Positions 6,977 through 12,383 of a stretch of 12,383 bases of DNA are shown here, in pieces. The DNA is taken from NCBI GenBank assembly GCA_018898235.1, contig JAHIJU010000258.1:1-12383 (forward strand). Direction: 5' to 3'. A program made the translations under genes and the position numbers. Each line of letters begins with the position of its first letter. The stretch's first letter is position 1. This DNA is from Actinomycetota bacterium. Its GTDB lineage: Bacteria; Actinomycetota; Actinomycetes; Actinomycetales; Cellulomonadaceae. Below the pieces are notes generated by a model that searched no databases, was not told the origin of the DNA, and was given only the letters and a program-made list of their open reading frames with translations.

Positions 6977-7152
6977 CGACGGTCCCCGCCGGAGCTGACG
7001 GCCCGGGCGGAGCAGATGGTCGACGAGGTCCGTCCTGACCACGGCACGGACCGGGTGGCGATGAGCAAGGTCGCGAGCCTGCCGGGGTGATCGCGGCGGA
7101 GTAGGTCCGCGCGTGGGTCCGGCAGGGGCAGGTCGAGCGTCCACCGGTCGGC
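6977..7152 (+). pseudogene. Decayed IS3/IS6110-type transposase OrfA
   Basis: Plus-strand translation reads RRSPPELTARAEQMVDEV, then RPDHGTDRVAMSKVASLPG to a TGA at 7088-7090. Moving to the overlapping frame at 7087 continues VIAAE, a TAG at 7102-7104, then VRAWVRQGQVE. Together these align end to end with the OrfA helix-turn-helix of IS6110-like IS3 elements (RRYPPELRERAVRMV, then a SEWAAISEVARLLG stretch, then a VRKWVRQAQVD stretch). The gene is broken by a one-base shift and an amber stop, and there is no downstream orfB with a DDE core. The original start is not identifiable. Matching is from memory of the family, but the alignment across both frames is strong. Confidence 0.72.
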
Positions 7153-7196
7153 CGGACCCTACGCCGACGTCGCCGGTCCGCTGCTCGACCAGGCAC

Positions 7197-7224
7197 CCGA
7201 CCAGCATCGCGGGCGACCTACACT
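7197..7224 (+). promoter_or_regulatory. Weak promoter candidate for the GT4/PIG-L operon
   Basis: A TACACT hexamer at 7219-7224 has a -10-like TAnnnT form, and CCGACC at 7197-7202 sits 16 nt upstream as a poor -35. It lies about 70 nt before the GTG start. No SigR-type GGAAT/GTT pair, as would be expected for thiol-stress control, was noticed. Low-confidence motif match. Confidence 0.2.
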
Positions 7225-7291
7225 TGGCCCCCGCCGGTGGACCCACGCCCCGGGCAATGAGTTGACCAAGGATCGGTGAGGGTTCGTCCAC

Positions 7292-8482
7292 GTGATGCGG
7301 ATCGCGCTCGTGTGCCTGCACACCTCACCCGCCGAGGACCCGGGCGCCGGCGACGCGGGCGGGATGAACGTCGTCGTGCTGCACCAGGCGGAGGCGCTCG
7401 CGGCGCTCGGCCACCAGGTCGACATCGTCACGCGTCGTTCGTCCCCCGACGACCCGCCGAGTCGACTCCTCGCGCCCGGCCTCGTCCTGCACACCCTGCA
7501 CGCCGGTCCGGAGCACCCGGTGCCGAAGGGGGACCACGAGGGCTTCATCGACGAGTTCCGCGACCGCCTGGCCGAGCTCGGCCCGTACGACGTCGTGCAC
7601 TCCCACCACTGGTTCTCCGGCATGGCGGCCCTGCCGCTGGCGCGGGCGTGGCGGGTACCGCACGTGCAGAGCTTCCACTCCATCGCCGCCGACCCGTCGA
7701 CCGCGCTCTCCGAGGGCGAACGGCCGGAGTCCCCCGGGCGGATGGCCGGCGAGACCTACCTGGCCCGCGAGTCCGACACGGTGGTGGCGATCAGCCAGGC
7801 CGAGGCCCGGACCGTCGAGCGCCGTCTGGGCGGGAACGCCGACCGGATCGTCGTGGTGCCGCCCGGTGTCGACAGCGTCCAGTTCCACCCGGCCGACCCC
7901 ACCGAGCCCCGCTCCACCTCGATCCTGGTCGCGGCCCGCCTGCAGCCCCTCAAGGGCATCGACCTGGCGATCGAGGCCGTCGCGGCGCTGTCCGACCAGC
8001 TGGGCCCCGACGGTGAACGCCCCGAGCTCATCGTGTCCGGGGCGGCATCGGCGGACTTCGACGGCTACGTCGATGAGCTCGTGGCGCTGGCGACCGGTCT
8101 GGGGATCGTGGACCAGGTCCGATTCCTGGGCCCGCAGTCGCGGGACGACCTCGCCGCGCTCATGCGCGGCTCACGCATCGTCGCCGTCCCGTCGCACTCC
8201 GAGACCTACGGGCTCGTCGCGCTCGAGGCTGCGGCGAGCGGCGTCCCGGTGGTCGCGGCGGCCTCGGGCGGTCTGCGCGAGGCCGTCGTCGACGGTTCGA
8301 CCGGTCTGGTCCTCGACGGGCGCGACCCCCAGGTGTGGGCGGCGGCCATGGTCCGGCTGTTCACCGACGAGGCCTTCGCCGACCGCCTGTCCCGCACGGC
8401 ACGACAGCGGGCGGAGGGCCTCGACTGGACCCGGTCGGCTCGGGCCTTGCTCGCGGCCTACCGCGGATGCGGGACACCGTGA
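7292..8482 (+). CDS. GT4 glycosyltransferase, MshA-like
   Basis: A retaining GT-B glycosyltransferase of 396 residues, closest in motifs to MshA, which transfers GlcNAc from UDP-GlcNAc to inositol 3-phosphate at the start of mycothiol synthesis. HTSPAEDPGAGDAGGMNV at 10-27 is the MshA-type N-terminal signature. RLQPLKG at 216-222 gives the donor-phosphate Arg216/Lys221. SETYGLVALEAAASG at 303-317 has the paired glutamates Glu304/Glu312 eight apart. Of the inositol-phosphate contacts known in C. glutamicum MshA (K78, Y110, T134, R154 as recalled), Lys79 and Arg150 are conserved, Tyr is His106 and Thr is Ser130. It is slightly shorter than usual MshA (about 420-480). The start is GTG at 7292, with GGTGAGGG upstream; ATG at 7295 is possible. 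It overlaps the deacetylase gene downstream. It could be true MshA or a paralogue using a related acceptor. Confidence 0.85.
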   Translation: MMRIALVCLHTSPAEDPGAGDAGGMNVVVLHQAEALAALGHQVDIVTRRSSPDDPPSRLLAPGLVLHTLHAGPEHPVPKGDHEGFIDEFRDRLAELGPYDVVHSHHWFSGMAALPLARAWRVPHVQSFHSIAADPSTALSEGERPESPGRMAGETYLARESDTVVAISQAEARTVERRLGGNADRIVVVPPGVDSVQFHPADPTEPRSTSILVAARLQPLKGIDLAIEAVAALSDQLGPDGERPELIVSGAASADFDGYVDELVALATGLGIVDQVRFLGPQSRDDLAALMRGSRIVAVPSHSETYGLVALEAAASGVPVVAAASGGLREAVVDGSTGLVLDGRDPQVWAAAMVRLFTDEAFADRLSRTARQRAEGLDWTRSARALLAAYRGCGTP

Positions 8483-9210
8483 GCGTGCTCGACGGCGCCG
8501 GGTCCGTCCTCTTCGTGCACGCCCACCCCGACGACGAGACCCTGTCGACGGGTGCGCTCATCGCCGAGCTCACCGCGCGCGGAGCCTCCGTGCGGCTGCT
8601 CACGGCGACCCGCGGTGAGCGTGGCGAGATCGTGCCCGGATCTGACGCCGCGCTCGCCGGGGCGGGCCCGTTGAGCCTGCTGCGACAGGCCGAGCTCGAC
8701 GGTGCGGCCCGGACCCTCGGCATCACCGAGCGGTTCTGGCTCGGGGAGCCGCCGGCCTGCGCGGACGGCCGCCCGGACCACCGCTACCTCGACTCGGGGA
8801 TGCGCTGGATCCGCCCGGGGCTGGCCGGCCCCGCCGCCGACGTCGACCCCGAGGCCTTCGCAGCGGCACCGCTCGACGAGGAGGTCGCCGATCTGTGCGC
8901 GCTGCTGCGCACGCTCCGACCCGACCTCGTGGTGAGCTACGGCCCCGAGGGGGGCTACGGGCACCCGGACCACGTGCGCGCCCATCAGGTCAGCCGCGCC
9001 GCCTGCCGGCAGGTCGACGTGCCGTTCGCCGAGGTCGTCGCCGTGCCGACGCCGGACGCCGAGTGGTTCGACCTCGACGCCCACCTCGCCGTGGTGACCG
9101 CCGCCCTGCGCCAGCACGGCAGCCAGCTCACCGTCGATGGCGCGGAGGTGGTGCACGCCGGGGGCCAACGTGAGGCGATCGCGACGTCCGTCGGGCTCCG
9201 GCTGGGCTGA
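8467..9210 (+). CDS. PIG-L family zinc deacetylase, MshB-like
   Basis: A zinc-dependent LmbE/PIG-L N-deacetylase of 247 residues; MshB in this family removes acetate from GlcNAc-inositol in mycothiol synthesis. HAHPDDE at 18-24 supplies the zinc ligands His20 and Asp23 and the base Asp22. GYGHPDHV at 163-170 supplies His166 and the third ligand His169. The DSGM stretch at 109-112 and the TxTRGERGE segment are as in MshB. It is shorter than typical MshB (about 290). Starts: ATG at 8467 overlaps the upstream gene by 16 nt; GTG at 8479 would give a GTGA 4-nt overlap and 243 residues. Neither has a strong ribosome binding site, so coupling to the glycosyltransferase is likely. Sharing an operon suggests that it acts on the product of the upstream enzyme. 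A hairpin follows the stop. Confidence 0.88.
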   Translation: MRDTVSVLDGAGSVLFVHAHPDDETLSTGALIAELTARGASVRLLTATRGERGEIVPGSDAALAGAGPLSLLRQAELDGAARTLGITERFWLGEPPACADGRPDHRYLDSGMRWIRPGLAGPAADVDPEAFAAAPLDEEVADLCALLRTLRPDLVVSYGPEGGYGHPDHVRAHQVSRAACRQVDVPFAEVVAVPTPDAEWFDLDAHLAVVTAALRQHGSQLTVDGAEVVHAGGQREAIATSVGLRLG

Positions 9211-9228
9211 GACCGCCCCCACGCGGTC
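9211..9228. terminator. Short hairpin between convergent genes
   Basis: Inverted repeat GACCGC / GCGGTC with a 6-nt loop, beginning directly after the deacetylase stop and 23 nt beyond the stop of the convergent cyclase. It could serve as a bidirectional terminator. The stem is only 6 bp and has no U-tract on either strand, so the position is the main argument. Confidence 0.4.
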
Positions 9229-9251
9229 AGGTCTTGGGATCTGCTCCGGGC

Positions 9252-10175
9252 TCAGCGGGTGACGACCCGGTTGCGGCCCGTGGCCTTGGCCCGCCGCATC
9301 CGGCCGTCGGCAAGGGGCAGCAGGTCGGCGGTGGCCCCGTCCTCGCGCGTGCTCGCGGCCCCGATCGACACGGTCACCCGGACCCGCACGCCGTCCGCCA
9401 GCACGACCGCGCGGGCCACCAACGAGCGCAGCCGCTCCGCGAGCGCCGCGAGCTCGTCGACCTCGGCCTTGCCGGTGAGGACCACGAACTCCTCGCCCCC
9501 GTACCGGGCGACGTCGTCCCCGACGCGCACGCCCAGCAGGATGGTCTCGGCGACCCGCGCGATGACGCGGTCCCCGACGTCGTGGCCGTGGGAGTCGTTG
9601 ACGGCCTTGAAGTGGTCGACGTCGACCATGAGCGCGCCGAACGGCGTCCCGTACCGGTCGAGGTCGGACGCCCGCCGCTCCAGGCAGCGGTCGAGGTGGC
9701 GCCGGTTGCCCGTACCTGTGAGCGGGTCGAGCAGGGCGAGTCGTTCGAGCTCGGCGATCCGTTCCTGGGCGGCTCGCACGCGGCTGTCGTCGGCGAAGGT
9801 CTCCACCGCCCCGAGGATCGCGCCGTCGGGGTCGAGCAGCGGAGCCGCGGTGAGCCTCACCGGCAGCAGACCGCCATCGGCCCGATGCAGGTAGGAGGTC
9901 GCCTCGCGGATCGTCCCGTCGAGGATCGTCGCCGCGAGGGGACAGCTCGTGCCGCACATCGTGGTGCCGTGCTCATCGACGTGGTCGAGGAGGCCGTCGC
10001 CGCAGAACCTGCCGATCGCATCGGCGGGGGCGTGCCCGGTGAGGCGCTGGGCGCCGGCGTTCCAGGCGGTGATCCGACGTCGGGAGTCGACGACGTAGAC
10101 ACCCACGCCCATCGTCTCGAGGAGCGCTCGTGCGCTCGGCTCGTCCAACGGGGAGCCGGGACCGGCGACGTCCAC
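9252..10175 (-). CDS. PAS-GGDEF diguanylate cyclase
   Basis: A 307-residue soluble sensor enzyme expected to make cyclic di-GMP from two GTP. An N-terminal PAS domain (about 15-130: GVYVVDSRRRITAWNAGAQRLTG, ending LLDPDGAILGAVETFAD) leads through a short helix (131-147, AQERIAELERLALLD) into a GGDEF domain (150-307). The domain carries DPLTG at 150-154, VDVDHFKAVND at 184-194, the active-site variant GGEEF at 226-230 and an RxxD inhibitory I-site (RVGD 217-220) five residues before it, so product inhibition is expected. Inside the PAS are three cysteines (58, 74, 78) in a C-x15-C-x3-C arrangement, suggesting cofactor or redox sensing. There are no transmembrane segments. The start is GTG at 10175; the overlapping ATG at 10180 is in another frame. 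It lies 34 nt downstream of a short same-strand ORF and is convergent with the deacetylase. Confidence 0.92.
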   Translation of the reverse strand: MDVAGPGSPLDEPSARALLETMGVGVYVVDSRRRITAWNAGAQRLTGHAPADAIGRFCGDGLLDHVDEHGTTMCGTSCPLAATILDGTIREATSYLHRADGGLLPVRLTAAPLLDPDGAILGAVETFADDSRVRAAQERIAELERLALLDPLTGTGNRRHLDRCLERRASDLDRYGTPFGALMVDVDHFKAVNDSHGHDVGDRVIARVAETILLGVRVGDDVARYGGEEFVVLTGKAEVDELAALAERLRSLVARAVVLADGVRVRVTVSIGAASTREDGATADLLPLADGRMRRAKATGRNRVVTR

Positions 10176-10209
10176 GTCATTCGTCCGCTCTCGTGAGCGC
10201 GGCTCGTCG

Positions 10210-10485
10210 TCACGGGCCGTCGATCATCGGGGAAAGGGGCAGGGCAAGGAGCTGCCGCGGTGACCCGTCAGGCTCGTCCAGGGACGAGAGTAGGAATCCG
10301 GTGTCCGACACACCTGGGACAAAGGACCTGGGGGTGCCGGCTCCGCGACGGGCCGACCGCCCGGCCCGGGACGGCTGCACCGCCGGGTCGCCCGCAGGTC
10401 CGCCACCGACCAGACCCCGGTACCCGACGCCGCCGGCTGCAGGCAGCTTGGCGATCGCGTCCAGGAACGTGCTGAGGTCACCCAC
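10210..10485 (-). CDS. Small ORF with ADP-ribosyltransferase-like YRG motif (uncertain)
   Basis: A 91-residue frame from GTG at 10485, with GGGGAG 9 nt upstream; GTG at 10506 would add seven residues. The N-terminal part, DLSTFLDAIAKLPAAGGVGYRGL, resembles the helix-strand start of Arg-/NAD-binding ADP-ribosyltransferase folds, in which YRG supplies the NAD-contacting arginine (Arg23). FLLSS at 64-68 could be a degenerate F-x-S-T-S motif. No E-x-E catalytic pair follows, and the protein is about half the normal length. The middle is Arg/Gly/Ala-rich, and roughly 80 percent of codons end in G/C, lower than in the neighbours. It is most likely a truncated or decayed gene, or a hypothetical small protein. 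It lies between the ADP-ribosylglycohydrolase gene and the cyclase on the same strand. Confidence 0.35.
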   Translation of the reverse strand: MGDLSTFLDAIAKLPAAGGVGYRGLVGGGPAGDPAVQPSRAGRSARRGAGTPRSFVPGVSDTGFLLSSLDEPDGSPRQLLALPLSPMIDGP

Positions 10486-10509
10486 CGTCCGAGGCTCCCC
10501 GCTCACTGT

Positions 10510-10533
10510 CGGACGGCCGTTGTGCGCCGTCCG
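10510..10533 (-). repeat. 8-bp inverted repeat upstream of the small ORF
   Basis: CGGACGGC (10510-10517) and GCCGTCCG (10526-10533) form a perfect 8-bp stem with an 8-nt loop. On minus it sits about 150 nt after the ADP-ribosylglycohydrolase stop and just before the possible GTG at 10506. It may terminate that transcript or structure the leader of the small ORF. About one such repeat is expected by chance in DNA of this composition. The rest of 10534-10684 holds nothing that I recognise. Confidence 0.3.
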
Positions 10534-10684
10534 GTGCTCGGCTCGGCGGACTAGCGGGGCCGGTCCACCCGATCGTCGTGCATGCCGCGCGCGTCCGCAT
10601 TGCCCATGACGTTCTCGATCCTCGCCCGGCTGACGTCGCCGGCCGGGGTACCGCGGGTGCCGGCTCCGCCCCCGGGGCGTCGGG

Positions 10685-11686
10685 TCAGCCCTGGGAGCTG
10701 CCGGTTGGCCCGCCGGCCGCCAGCACGCCGAGCCGGACGAGGTCGGCGCCCCGGAGCCCGGGCCAGCCGTGCACCATCTGCCGCCACGGCGCCGGCACGG
10801 CCGACTCCCCCCACCGGGCGCCCAGGAGACCACCGGCGATGGCCGCGACGGTGTCGGTGTCGCGACCGCCGCGCACTGCTGCCCCCAAGGCCCGCTGCAG
10901 GTGGTGAGAAGCGAGCTCGCCATCCGGCACCGCGGTCCTGGCGATCACCGACCACGCGCCCTGCAACGCCTGGACCACCCAGCCATTGCGGTCGAAGGAG
11001 GACGGCGGGTTGGCCTCGGCCTCGTCGAGTCGGGCGGCCCAGATCGCGGCGCGCTCGTCCGGCAGGGTGTCCAGCGCCAGCCGCAGACCGTCAAAGGTGC
11101 CGTGCAGCACGGCGTGCCGGATCGCCAGGCACCACAGCGCGCACGCCTCACCGGCCTCGGGGTCGTGGTGGGTCAACGCGGAGACGGTGTGCGCGGCCTC
11201 GACCAGACCGTCCGGGTCGTGCAGGTAGGCCAGCGCGACCGGGGCCGTGCGCATCAGCGAGCCGTTGCCGCCGGATCTGCCGGTCAGATGGTGGTGCGCG
11301 GTCGCCGCCGCGGTCAGGGCCGCGCCCGTCGGTGCGGCACCCGCGGCACCGAGCACGGCACGGGTCTGGGCGCCCACATCGGCGGCCTCCCGCGACCACC
11401 CCACCCAACGCGCGCCGATAGCGTCCAGCGCTTCGGGGGACCGCAGGTCCGCCCCGGCGGCCGCGACCTCGGCGATCGCCACCGCCATCGACGTGTCGTC
11501 GGTCCACTCCCCCGGCGTCCACCCGAACGCCCCGCCCCCGACCATGCCCACCTCGGCGGTCTCGGGCAGCGGGTCCCCGAACTCGTACCCCGCCCCGAGC
11601 GCGTCCCCGCACGCGGTCGCCAGCAGGACACCGGCCGCGCGGTCGAGCTGGGCGTCGGTCAGCGCGGGTGTGCGGTCGGTGCTCAT
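10685..11686 (-). CDS. ADP-ribosylglycohydrolase family protein (DraG/ARH-like)
   Basis: A 333-residue all-helical, dimetal (Mg/Mn) hydrolase of the DraG/ARH family, whose members remove ADP-ribose from proteins, nucleic acids or small molecules; the target is not evident. Motifs are in order: GVLLATACGDALGAGYEFG at 19-37, metal-binding WTDDTSMA at 61-68, the GRSGGNGSLMRTAPVAL segment at 136-151, THHDPEAGEA at 172-181, and the C-terminal metal motif GGRDTDTVAAIAGGLLGA at 273-290, with Asp276/Asp278. All expected metal-site acidic motifs are present, so it should be active. The start is the ATG at 11686, with GGAGG 8 nt upstream; the frame stays open to 11869, but that stretch is Pro/Arg-rich leader. 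The 210-nt leader (11687-11896) contains a TAGCCT -10-like hexamer on minus but no good -35. The YRG-containing small ORF is 199 nt downstream. Confidence 0.9.
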   Translation of the reverse strand: MSTDRTPALTDAQLDRAAGVLLATACGDALGAGYEFGDPLPETAEVGMVGGGAFGWTPGEWTDDTSMAVAIAEVAAAGADLRSPEALDAIGARWVGWSREAADVGAQTRAVLGAAGAAPTGAALTAAATAHHHLTGRSGGNGSLMRTAPVALAYLHDPDGLVEAAHTVSALTHHDPEAGEACALWCLAIRHAVLHGTFDGLRLALDTLPDERAAIWAARLDEAEANPPSSFDRNGWVVQALQGAWSVIARTAVPDGELASHHLQRALGAAVRGGRDTDTVAAIAGGLLGARWGESAVPAPWRQMVHGWPGLRGADLVRLGVLAAGGPTGSSQG

Positions 11687-11896
11687 GCGAAGGCCTCCGT
11701 GGGGTCGTGGGGGGTGCTGGTCGGCGAGGTGGGCGGGTGCGGTGGCACGCGGTCGGCGTGAGGTCGGCTGCCTGCCACCTGGCCGCCTCGACCGAGGTGG
11801 TTGCCCGGCCAGCATCGGTCGGCCTGCGAGTTGGCCGTCACCGAGGCTAGCGAGCGGGAGCAGGCGCAACCCGGAGCCGGCTCGCGGCTCGCGGCA

Positions 11897-12352
11897 TCAC
11901 ACCCGAGAGCGGGGCCACGTCCACGCGTACCGCAGGATGAGGGCGAAGACGGCCACCTCCAGCACGACGCCGAGGCCGTAGAAGAGGGTCCAGGAACCGC
12001 CCACCAGGTTGAAGGCCGCGTAAGGCACCTGCACCGAGGCCACGACGAGGTTCGTCATCCGGTTCGCCCGGGCGGGCAGCGTCGCGGACAGCAGGACCAT
12101 GAGGATCGGGATCGCCATGAGCGCGAGGAAGATGATGAGCAGCGGCTGGGTGGCGTCGAACTCCCAGACCTTGCCGGCGCGGATCTGGTCGATGACCCCG
12201 GGCTTGAAGAACGCGAGGATGTCGACGTAGGCGTACAGGAGCGTGACGGCGGTCCACGCGGCGACGAGCTTGACTCGCACGAGGACCGCCGGGCTCTCCA
12301 GCTCGGTGGTGACGTTCTCCAGCGCGGTGGTGACGGGTTGACGGGTGTTCAT
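11897..12352 (-). CDS. DUF6326-like four-TM membrane protein
   Basis: A 151-residue integral membrane protein of unknown function. Hydrophobic segments lie near 28-48, 70-90, 100-118 and 122-142. The pattern is characteristic of the small DUF6326-type family: KLVAAWTAVTLLYAYVDIL, then FFKPGVIDQIRAG, then IPILMVLLSATLPARANR, with a terminal LILRYAWTWP. The family assignment is from memory. I chose the ATG at 12352 because GGAGG lies 5 nt upstream; the ATG at 12364, four codons earlier, has no ribosome binding site and contains that site within it. It is transcribed away from the window end, 210 nt upstream of the ADP-ribosylglycohydrolase gene. No regulatory element could be assigned, since only 31 nt lie upstream. 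Confidence 0.8.
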   Translation of the reverse strand: MNTRQPVTTALENVTTELESPAVLVRVKLVAAWTAVTLLYAYVDILAFFKPGVIDQIRAGKVWEFDATQPLLIIFLALMAIPILMVLLSATLPARANRMTNLVVASVQVPYAAFNLVGGSWTLFYGLGVVLEVAVFALILRYAWTWPRSRV

Positions 12353-12383
12353 CGTGGCCTCCATGGGTCGGGGTGAGGATCAG

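Larger units (their letters stand above)
6682..7291. other. Intergenic mobile-element scar
   Basis: About 610 bases between divergent operons with no intact gene. The stretch holds the ribosome binding site of the IS21-like remnant, a cluster of inverted repeats at 6727-6779, an unassigned stretch at 6780-6970, a decayed IS3-type OrfA at 6977-7152, and the leader of the plus-strand operon. Both operons must take their promoters from here. The 6780-6970 stretch has a 12-bp palindrome (6886-6897) but no gene that I recognise. Confidence 0.6.

Noticed and set aside
9234..10196. Plus-strand open frame antisense to the diguanylate cyclase
   Set aside because: The minus strand has complete PAS and GGDEF motifs; the antisense product has no recognisable feature.
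10551..10640. Short minus-strand frame ending in an 18-codon ATG ORF after the ADP-ribosylglycohydrolase
   Set aside because: No domain, no clear ribosome binding site and no recognisable homology; could not be supported as a gene.
10332..10669. 15-bp direct repeat GGGTGCCGGCTCCGC at 10332-10346 and 10655-10669
   Set aside because: At this GC content about one 15-bp repeat pair is expected by chance in a 12-kb window, and nothing else marks the 323-bp interval as a mobile unit.
11687..11869. N-terminal extension of the ADP-ribosylglycohydrolase to 11869
   Set aside because: The extension is Pro/Arg-rich without a ribosome binding site, while the ATG at 11686 has a strong GGAGG and begins just before the family domain.

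Overview
The window is strongly GC-rich with G/C-dominated third codon positions. It carries RNase J, an actinobacterial-type release factor 3 and a glycosyltransferase/deacetylase pair that resembles mycothiol biosynthesis. All of this points to the chromosome of a high-GC actinomycete (Actinomycetota). I cannot name a genus from the sequence. Nearly all genes lie on the minus strand; only one two-gene operon (7292-9210) and one decayed transposase fragment are on plus.

Layout. Positions 1-2305 are a housekeeping block: the 5' part of an RNase J gene (cut by the window edge) and prfC. Hairpins of identical geometry (9-bp stem, 4-nt loop) lie just outside each end of prfC. Positions 2306-6514 hold a family-2 glycosyltransferase, a gene-poor stretch with two doubtful small ORFs, and a translationally coupled ABC transporter. 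The transporter ATPase and its 10-TM FtsX-fold permease with a large loop between TM7 and TM8 look like the BceAB antimicrobial-peptide resistance/sensing type. Positions 6511-7160 are a scar of mobile DNA. One piece is the N-terminal helix-turn-helix piece of an IS21-type transposase (minus), whose stop codon overlaps the ATPase start. The other is a frameshifted, stop-interrupted IS3/IS6110-type OrfA (plus).

Positions 7292-9210 hold an overlapping GT4 glycosyltransferase/PIG-L deacetylase pair related to MshA and MshB. A small bidirectional hairpin separates it from a convergent PAS-GGDEF diguanylate cyclase (9252-10175). Upstream of the cyclase on minus come a short ORF with a YRG motif reminiscent of ADP-ribosyltransferases (weak) and an ADP-ribosylglycohydrolase-family gene (10685-11686). 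A DUF6326-like four-TM membrane protein (11897-12352) closes the window.

How they may work together: the GT4/PIG-L pair can make and deacetylate a GlcNAc-conjugate, either mycothiol precursor or a related glycoside. BceAB-like transporters act with envelope stress systems. The ADP-ribosylglycohydrolase and the cyclase are signalling-type enzymes. No phage, CRISPR, rRNA or tRNA was recognised. The clearest unusual points are the two-family transposase scar feeding directly into the ABC operon, the fused organisation of the MshA/MshB-like pair, and the possible ADP-ribosylation pair.
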